Shown: positions 58,235 to 64,000 of the stretch, in pieces
How the letters are laid out: each line of letters opens with the position of its first letter
Position numbering within the stretch: position 1 is the stretch's first letter
Origin: Rhodocyclus tenuis
Lineage (GTDB): Bacteria; Pseudomonadota; Gammaproteobacteria; Burkholderiales; Rhodocyclaceae
Reading direction: 5' to 3'
Length of the DNA: 64,000 bases
Assembly: GCF_014197755.1 (NCBI RefSeq)
Contig: NZ_JACIGE010000001.1
Coordinates: forward strand, 248,001 to 312,000
Translations under genes and position numbers: made by a program
Notes under the pieces: model-generated
Databases searched by the model: none
Told to the model about the DNA's origin: nothing
The model's input: the letters and a program-made list of their open reading frames with translations, nothing else

Positions 58235-60532
58235 ATGATCAAAGCTTCCCCGCTTGGCCCCTATTCCGCGCGCCACCGTTCCGCTTTCGCCGGCATGCTG
58301 GCGCTCGCTTCGTGGACCGTCGGCAGCGAGGCGCAGGCGCAGACCTACGCGCCGTGGCTGCGCCAGATCGGCATCACCAACAGCATCGAGTCGGCCGCCG
58401 CCTGGGGCAAGGGACAGCTGCTCGGCGTCGTCGACACCGGCATCAACGCGACGCATCCGCAGTTCGCCAGCGGGCAGGTGTCGCGGGCGCTGAGTTCCTG
58501 CGCCGCCGTTTCCTTCCGCTGCAGCAACGGCTTTGCCGATGACAATGGCCACGGCACCGCCGTCGCCAGCATCGCCGCCGGCAACCGTGTTTCGCAGTTC
58601 GGCACGATCAGCGCTGGCGGCTACACGACGGTCGCCGGCAACTTCATCGGCGTCGCGCCGGCGGCCAACATAGTCGCCGAGAAGGTCCTCAACGCCGCTG
58701 GATCGGGCTATTCGACCGACGTCGCCAGCGGCGTGCGCAAGGCCGCCGATGCCGGCGCCGGCGTCATCAACGTCTCGATCACCTACGGCAACGACGCTGC
58801 GACGGTTGCCGCGATCAACTATGCGACGTCAAAAGGCGCTTTCATTGTCTGGGCCGGCGGCAACAGCGCACAGAACCTGCTCAACAATGCCTCGACCTCG
58901 GGTCTGACGGCGACGGCGATCCAGCGGATCGTCTTTGCCGGCTCGGTCAATAGCGCCAACGGCGCCTCGAGCTTCACCAACAAGCCGGGCAGCGGCAATC
59001 TGGTCAATACCAGCGGTGCGGCCACCAGCTACGCCAAACGCTGGGTGATGGCGCCGGGCGAAGCGATCCTCGCGCCGTATACCGTTGCCGGCAACAACGC
59101 CTACATGCTGTGGTCGGGCACCTCGATGGCGGCGCCGATCGTCAGTGGTTCGCTGATGCTGCTGCAGAATGCCTGGCCGATCCTGAAGACCAACGGCACG
59201 ACCGCCAACCTGCTGCTGGCGACCGCGACCGACCTCGGCAGCAAGGGCGTCGACGCCACCTACGGCAACGGCCTCGTCAACCTCTCGGCGGCGTTCAATC
59301 CCTACGGTGCCCTGACCGTCACCAAGGCCAACGGGCAGACGGTGGCCGTCAATTCGATCACGGGCGCCCTGCTGTCCAGCGGCGCCCTCGGCAGCCTGAG
59401 CGCGATCCAGTCGAAACTGGCGAACTACACGGCCTTCGACGGCTACGCGCGCAACTTCTCGGTCAATCTGTCCGGGCTGATCAAGTCGCCTTCGTCAGTA
59501 GCGACACGCAACGCGCTGCCGACCAATGCCTACAGTGCACCGAAGGTGATGAAGTACGCCGGCGGCGAACTCGCGTTTTCACTGCAGTCGAGCGGCGACG
59601 CCATGTCGCATCTGGGCGAGTTCGGCTATATCGCCGACTTCGATACTGCGCCGACGGTCGGCTGGTCGCTGTTCACCGACAAGGCCGGCAGCGTCACCGG
59701 CTTCGGCTACGGCGGCTCGTCCTCGTACCCGTTCGCCAAGGCACTGTTCAACGACGACCTGATCGCCCGCCAGATGAGCGACTTCGACGCGGCGAGTACC
59801 GCAAATCTCGCCCAGCGCGGCTACCAGTTCAGTTACGGCGCCAGACTTGCACCCGAACTGCGCGTCGCCGCGTCGTATTCGGCGACGCCGCGCGACACGC
59901 TGATGCAGACGGCGACGGCGCAGAGTTCGCAGGTGAAGATCGGCGCCTCCTACCAGTTCAATACGCGCGTCAGCGGCGGCCTCACCTACGGCAATCTCGA
60001 CGAACAGAGCTCGCTGCTCGGTGCCGCCTACGAGAGCAACAGCATTCTCGCGCTCGGCAGGAACTCGACGCAGGTACTCGGCGTGTCGCTGGCCTGGCGG
60101 CTCGATCAGCAGAGCAGCGTCCTCGTCAATGGCGAGTTCGGCTACACCCGTGGCAGTCAGGGCGGCGCCAACAGCCTGTTCGCGGCAACGTCGGCGCTGC
60201 AGTCGCAGGCCTTTGCCGTGACCTACCTGCGCGAGAACCTATTGACGAAAAATGACCAGTTGCTCGCGTCGGTCAAGCAGCCGCTGCGTGTTGCCGCCGG
60301 CAGCGCCGCGATCGTCACCGCCTCGGTCGACGAACAGGGCTACGCGGTGTACGACCGCAGCTGGAACAGCCTCGTCCCGGACGGTCGCGAGATCGACCTG
60401 ACGCTGAACTACCGCATGCCGCTCGGCAAGAGCAACACTCTGGCGCTGCAGGCGATGTACCAGAAGGACGCAGCGAACATCGCAGGCAACAATGCCAGCC
60501 AGTTCGGGGTGCTGTGGAACGGGCGCTTCTGA
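58235..60532 (+). CDS. Subtilisin-like (S8) autotransporter serine protease
   Basis: 765 residues. A signal peptide (1-35, ending EAQAQ) precedes an S8 protease domain with the full triad: D67 (GVVDTGIN), H106 (DDNGHGTAV), S297 (GTSMAAPIVSG), and oxyanion N210 (WAGGNSAQN). From about residue 480 to the end the sequence has alternating polar/aromatic strands and finishes ...WNGRF with terminal Phe, as in outer-membrane autotransporter barrels. It is expected to be a surface protease. Translation is under the c-di-GMP riboswitch. The N-terminal protease region is only about 300 residues, without the long beta-helix of many autotransporters. Confidence 0.9.
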   Translation: MIKASPLGPYSARHRSAFAGMLALASWTVGSEAQAQTYAPWLRQIGITNSIESAAAWGKGQLLGVVDTGINATHPQFASGQVSRALSSCAAVSFRCSNGFADDNGHGTAVASIAAGNRVSQFGTISAGGYTTVAGNFIGVAPAANIVAEKVLNAAGSGYSTDVASGVRKAADAGAGVINVSITYGNDAATVAAINYATSKGAFIVWAGGNSAQNLLNNASTSGLTATAIQRIVFAGSVNSANGASSFTNKPGSGNLVNTSGAATSYAKRWVMAPGEAILAPYTVAGNNAYMLWSGTSMAAPIVSGSLMLLQNAWPILKTNGTTANLLLATATDLGSKGVDATYGNGLVNLSAAFNPYGALTVTKANGQTVAVNSITGALLSSGALGSLSAIQSKLANYTAFDGYARNFSVNLSGLIKSPSSVATRNALPTNAYSAPKVMKYAGGELAFSLQSSGDAMSHLGEFGYIADFDTAPTVGWSLFTDKAGSVTGFGYGGSSSYPFAKALFNDDLIARQMSDFDAASTANLAQRGYQFSYGARLAPELRVAASYSATPRDTLMQTATAQSSQVKIGASYQFNTRVSGGLTYGNLDEQSSLLGAAYESNSILALGRNSTQVLGVSLAWRLDQQSSVLVNGEFGYTRGSQGGANSLFAATSALQSQAFAVTYLRENLLTKNDQLLASVKQPLRVAAGSAAIVTASVDEQGYAVYDRSWNSLVPDGREIDLTLNYRMPLGKSNTLALQAMYQKDAANIAGNNASQFGVLWNGRF

Positions 60533-60587
60533 GCTGCGGAATGAGAGAGGAAAGCGACGCGGCGAATCCTGAATTTCAGACAGAGGA

Positions 60588-62435
60588 TTAGCAGCGCCCG
60601 GTGGGCTCATCATCCTCATCGATTGCCAGCCAGGCAGCGTCGGGCCAGCTCGCCACCCAGGCGGGAATTGCTTCCGCCGGCATTGGCCGCGCGATGCCGT
60701 AACCCTGTACCAGATGACAGCCCAGGCGCAGCAGCCGCCGCGCCTGGGCGATCGTTTCGACGCCTTCGGCAACCAGCCGCCGCTGGAAAGCTGCGGCCAG
60801 TCCGATCACCCCGGAGACGATCGCCAGATCGCTCGGATCGTCGAGCATGCGGCTGACGAAGGACTGATCGATCTTCAGCGTGTCGGCCGAAAGGCGGCGC
60901 AGGTAGGCGAGCGACGAGTAACCGGTGCCGAAATCGTCAAGCGCAAAACCGACCCCCAGTTCGCGGCAGGCGACGATGATCTGCTCAACCTTGGCAGCAT
61001 CTTCAATGTGCGAACTCTCGAGCACTTCGATTTCCAGACGGCTCGTCGTCGGCCCCGAACAGGCAAGTAGCAGCTGCCGCAAGCCACTCAAGAAATCGGG
61101 GGCCAACAAATGCTGCGCCGTGATATTGACGCTGAGCGACAGATCCAGTCCCTGTTCGTGCCAGCGCTGCATCTGCTCGAGCGCCTCGCCGATCACCCAG
61201 TTGCCGAGCGCAATCATTACCCTGTCGTCCTCGATCGCCGGCAGGAAGGCCCCCGGCAGAAGCAAGCCGCGCTCCGGATGACGCCAGCGGATCAAGGCCT
61301 CCGCACCAACGACACGTTTCAGTTTCAGGTCAACCTTCGGCTGGTAATGCAGAACGAACTCGCGACGCGCGAGGGCCGCGTAGACGCTGTCGACACTCTC
61401 CCGCTTGGCGCGAACACGCCGGTCACTTTCCGGATCAAACACCACACTATCTCCGGAACCGCGATGCTTGGCCTGGATCATCGCCTGCAAGGCGTGCCGC
61501 AGCAGCGTTTCGGGATCGGCGTTGTCCTGCGGATAGATCGTCACCCCGATGCTGACCGAAACGGTTACGCTGGCACTGTCCGAAATGAAGGGCTCAGCGA
61601 GCCGCTGCTGCAAATCCTGCAGGATCAGCAACACTTCTTCCTCACTCTTGATGCCGAGAACAAGCAGCGCGAACTCGTCGCTGCCGACGCGGATCAAGGT
61701 ATCACCACCACGCAAACTGCTGCGCAGACACTCAGCGGTATTGATCAGCAGGTGATCACAAACGGTCTGCCCGTGCGTGGCATTCAGTGCGGCAAAAGAA
61801 TCGAGATCGAGATAACAGACCGCCATCGAGCTCGCCGACAGCTGGCATTGAAACAGCCCCTGGCGTGCCCGCTCGGCAAACAGACTGCGATTGGGCAGCC
61901 CGGTCAGTGGATCATAGTTAGCCGACAGTTCGAGCTGCTGACGGTGCTGTGTTGCCATCAGGCGCAGATACTCTTCGGCCTGCCGACGCTCGCTGCTGTC
62001 CTGCAGGATCAGTATCTGCGCGGCACGCCCGTTGAAATCGTAGTTGCGCACACGCGCGTCGGCCTCAAGCACGTAAGCGTCGCGGTGCGCGAGACGCAGG
62101 CGCAGCGGCGGTGTCAGGCGGCCTGGATCGGCAGCCAGCCCTTGCGCCACAGAACGCAAAGCAGCGCCCTGCTCTCCCGCTTCGGCAAATGGCAGCGGCT
62201 GCGCAAGCCACTTTGTTTCCGGATAGCCGAACAGATCGACACACGCTGCATTCACCGCCAGTACCTGCCAGGAAAGCGGGTCGTAGACGATCAGCGCCAG
62301 CGGGCTGTCGGTGAAAAGCACGCGGTTGCGCGACTCGCTGACTGCCAGTTCAGCCCGGCATAGCGCCAGCACTTTTGCCAGGGAATGCGGATCTGCATCG
62401 GCAAGGTGGCTCTGCCGGTTGTGCAATTTTTCCAT
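60588..62435 (-). CDS. PAS-GGDEF-EAL protein, probable c-di-GMP phosphodiesterase
   Basis: 615 residues. The PAS domain (about 35-150) is followed by GGDEF (about 170-335) and EAL (about 350-600). The GGDEF signature reads GSDEF (251-255), and the A-site is doubtful. The EAL site is intact: EAL (379-381), SVNITAQ, ALDDFGTGYSSL, LKIDQSFV and AEGVET. The likely activity is c-di-GMP breakdown, with GGDEF perhaps binding GTP as a regulator. There is no membrane segment. It converges on the riboswitch-controlled protease (55-nt gap) and lies 9 nt after cheB, so it is probably in the chemotaxis transcript. Confidence 0.92.
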   Translation of the reverse strand: MEKLHNRQSHLADADPHSLAKVLALCRAELAVSESRNRVLFTDSPLALIVYDPLSWQVLAVNAACVDLFGYPETKWLAQPLPFAEAGEQGAALRSVAQGLAADPGRLTPPLRLRLAHRDAYVLEADARVRNYDFNGRAAQILILQDSSERRQAEEYLRLMATQHRQQLELSANYDPLTGLPNRSLFAERARQGLFQCQLSASSMAVCYLDLDSFAALNATHGQTVCDHLLINTAECLRSSLRGGDTLIRVGSDEFALLVLGIKSEEEVLLILQDLQQRLAEPFISDSASVTVSVSIGVTIYPQDNADPETLLRHALQAMIQAKHRGSGDSVVFDPESDRRVRAKRESVDSVYAALARREFVLHYQPKVDLKLKRVVGAEALIRWRHPERGLLLPGAFLPAIEDDRVMIALGNWVIGEALEQMQRWHEQGLDLSLSVNITAQHLLAPDFLSGLRQLLLACSGPTTSRLEIEVLESSHIEDAAKVEQIIVACRELGVGFALDDFGTGYSSLAYLRRLSADTLKIDQSFVSRMLDDPSDLAIVSGVIGLAAAFQRRLVAEGVETIAQARRLLRLGCHLVQGYGIARPMPAEAIPAWVASWPDAAWLAIDEDDEPTGRC

Positions 62436-62444
62436 CTCTTTCCC

Positions 62445-63494
62445 TCATGCCCCCCTGAGGATCGAAGCCGCCAGCGCCGACAGCGGCAATGACCGATCGA
62501 CGGCACCGAGCTTGACCGCTTCTCTGGGCATCCCGTAAACAACGCAGCTTTCCTCGTCCTGCGCCAGCGTGAAGGCGCCGGCATCGTGCATCTCCTTGAG
62601 GCCGCGCGCGCCATCGTCGCCCATTCCGGTCATGATCACGCCCATCGCGTTCTTGCCCGCATATTTGGCGACCGAACGGAAGAGCACGTCAACCGACGGG
62701 CAATGGCGATTGACCGGCGGTCCTTCCCTTACCTCGACGATGTACTGGGCACCGCTACGCGCGAGCTGCATCTGCTTGCCGCCCGGAGCGATCAGCGCAA
62801 CGCCGGGCAACACACGCTGCCCGTTCTTTGCTTCCTCGACGCGAACCTCGCACACCGTATTCAGGCGAGCGGCAAAGGATGCCGTGAACATCGCCGGCAT
62901 GTGCTGGACGATCACCATTCCTGGCGAAACGCGCGGCAGCGCACCGAGCAGCACCTCGAGCGCGACCGTACCGCCGGTCGAGGTGCCGATGGCAACGATG
63001 CGCTCGGTGGTCTGCGCCATTGCCAGCCGCGGCTGCGTGCGTTCGGTCGCCTGACTGCGCAATTGCGCACTGCGCTTGACCGCGCCCATGTTGGCGCGCG
63101 CCGCCGATTTCACCGCGGCGACCAGGTTGTCGCTCGAATCCTTGAGGAAACCCTCGACGCCGAGGCCCGGCTTGGCAACGATGGCGACGGCGCCGGCGGC
63201 CAGCGCCTGCAAGGTCGTTTCCGCACCGGCGGTGGTCAGCGACGAGCAGACGATTACCGGCGTCGGCCGCTCGGCCATCAGCTGGCGCAGGAAGGTAATG
63301 CCGTCCATGCGCGGCATCTCGATGTCGAGCGTGACGACATCGGGCCAGTCGCGACGCATTTTCTCGATCGCGAAAATCGGGTCGTGCGCGGTGCCGATCA
63401 CCCGGATGCCGGGATCCTGATCGAGGATGGCGCTCATCACCTTGCGTACGACCGGTGAATCGTCGACCACCATGACCTTGATTTCGCTGCTCAT
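62445..63494 (-). CDS. cheB: Chemotaxis protein-glutamate methylesterase CheB
   Basis: 349 residues. The receiver has DD at 11-12 and phosphorylation site D57 ([13 protein letters not shown]). After a linker the methylesterase domain has catalytic Ser in [10 protein letters not shown], His in VQHMPAMF and Asp in [11 protein letters not shown]. It demethylates or deamidates chemoreceptors when phosphorylated by CheA. It lies 99 nt after cheW, without cheR or cheD between them. Confidence 0.96.
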   Translation of the reverse strand: MSSEIKVMVVDDSPVVRKVMSAILDQDPGIRVIGTAHDPIFAIEKMRRDWPDVVTLDIEMPRMDGITFLRQLMAERPTPVIVCSSLTTAGAETTLQALAAGAVAIVAKPGLGVEGFLKDSSDNLVAAVKSAARANMGAVKRSAQLRSQATERTQPRLAMAQTTERIVAIGTSTGGTVALEVLLGALPRVSPGMVIVQHMPAMFTASFAARLNTVCEVRVEEAKNGQRVLPGVALIAPGGKQMQLARSGAQYIVEVREGPPVNRHCPSVDVLFRSVAKYAGKNAMGVIMTGMGDDGARGLKEMHDAGAFTLAQDEESCVVYGMPREAVKLGAVDRSLPLSALAASILRGA

Positions 63495-63593
63495 CCGGGA
63501 TGACTCATCGCAATGTTCGCCACGCAGCGAAACAATCGGCCAGGGCTGTTGCGCAATCGGGCCTGTATCGCGCGGCCACCGATGCCATCGCGA

Positions 63594-64000
63594 TTACTCA
63601 AGCAGGTCTCCCGACTTGATCACCGCCATTTCCTCGATCGACAGGACGCGACCGATGTCGAGAATGATGACGAAATTGCCGTCGACGCGAGCCATGCCGG
63701 CGATGAAATCGGTCTGCACGCGGGTACCGAAGGCCGGTGCCGGCTCAATATCCGACGCCGCAATTTCCATCACCGCGTTAACCCCGTCGACCATCAGGCC
63801 GAGGATGTGCGTCGCACCTTCATGTTCGACTTCGACGATGACAAAACAGGTGCGCTGGCCAACCGCGACCGACTGCCGGCCGAAGCGCACGGCGAGGTCG
63901 ATCACCGGCACCACCGACCCGCGCAGATTGATGACCCCTCGTACCGAAGCGGGCATCATCGGCACCGAGGTGAGCGGCGTATAGGCGATGATCTCGCGCA
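63594..64000 (-). CDS. cheW: Chemotaxis coupling protein CheW (5' end outside the window)
   Basis: The last 135 residues or so are present. The frame stays open to the edge of the window and reads REIIAYTPLTSVPMMPASVR, then GVINLRGSVVPVIDLAVRFG, the CheW core. The GTG at 63965 is therefore internal, not the start. CheW links CheA to receptors. The C-terminus matches full-length CheW. Confidence 0.93.
   Translation of the reverse strand, partial: REIIAYTPLTSVPMMPASVRGVINLRGSVVPVIDLAVRFGRQSVAVGQRTCFVIVEVEHEGATHILGLMVDGVNAVMEIAASDIEPAPAFGTRVQTDFIAGMARVDGNFVIILDIGRVLSIEEMAVIKSGDLLE

Noticed and set aside
63594-63965. Complete 123-residue CheW starting at GTG 63965
   Set aside because: The frame continues upstream to the window edge with conserved CheW residues (REIIAYTPLTS), so the gene is cut by the window, not short.

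Overview
This 64 kb window is bacterial chromosome with high GC. The gene order, protein sequences and accessory genes point to a betaproteobacterium, most likely of the Rhodocyclales. Supporting signs are the unbroken rpoBC-str-S10-spc-alpha cluster with two near-identical tuf genes, a PhaM-type polyhydroxyalkanoate granule regulator, a LIV-type transporter flanked by acyl-CoA ligases, and a c-di-GMP/chemotaxis section. No rRNA, insertion sequence, prophage or CRISPR array was seen.

Layout. 187-2034 is an Atm1-like ABC exporter. 2134-4643 is a two-gene partner-switch module (degenerate receiver plus HATPase, then receiver-PAS-SpoIIE phosphatase). 4800-7921 is a gltIJKL acidic amino acid ABC transporter with its own promoter and an intercistronic terminator. 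A bidirectional terminator at 7975-8007 separates it from a 32.6 kb block read entirely on the minus strand (40672 down to 8028). That block runs tRNA-Tyr, tRNA-Gly, tRNA-Thr, tuf, tRNA-Trp, secE, nusG, rplKAJL, rpoBC, rpsL, rpsG, fusA, tuf, then the S10, spc and alpha ribosomal protein operons, ending with rpoA and rplQ. It includes a 37-codon rpmJ at 10947-11060. Promoter-like sites inside the block lie before the tRNAs, before rpsL, between rpsJ and rplC, between rpsQ and rplN, and perhaps before rpsM. Strong hairpins lie in the rplL-rpoB, rpoB-rpoC and rpsL leader spacers.

Downstream on the plus strand are a RutE-like nitroreductase, a DLD-type FAD dehydrogenase, a membrane-anchored methyltransferase and a histidine kinase. 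A NarL-type regulator faces the kinase tail to tail. Next come phaM, an AEC carrier and a secreted protein of unknown function. 48630-57065 (minus) is a cluster of a long-chain-type acyl-CoA synthetase, livG, livH, livM, a substrate-binding protein, livF and a PaaK-like protein that lacks the usual AMP-ligase P-loop. It looks like a system for importing carboxylic acids and activating them with CoA.

The most interesting part is 57336-62435. A Crp/Fnr-type regulator is followed by a class I cyclic di-GMP riboswitch (about 58084-58176), whose downstream stem (58197-58229) covers the ribosome binding site of an exported subtilisin-like autotransporter protease. A PAS-GGDEF-EAL protein with a degenerate GGDEF motif and an intact EAL site converges on the protease gene. 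Then come cheB and the 3' part of cheW, which runs off the window. Together these suggest surface proteolysis controlled by c-di-GMP at the RNA level.
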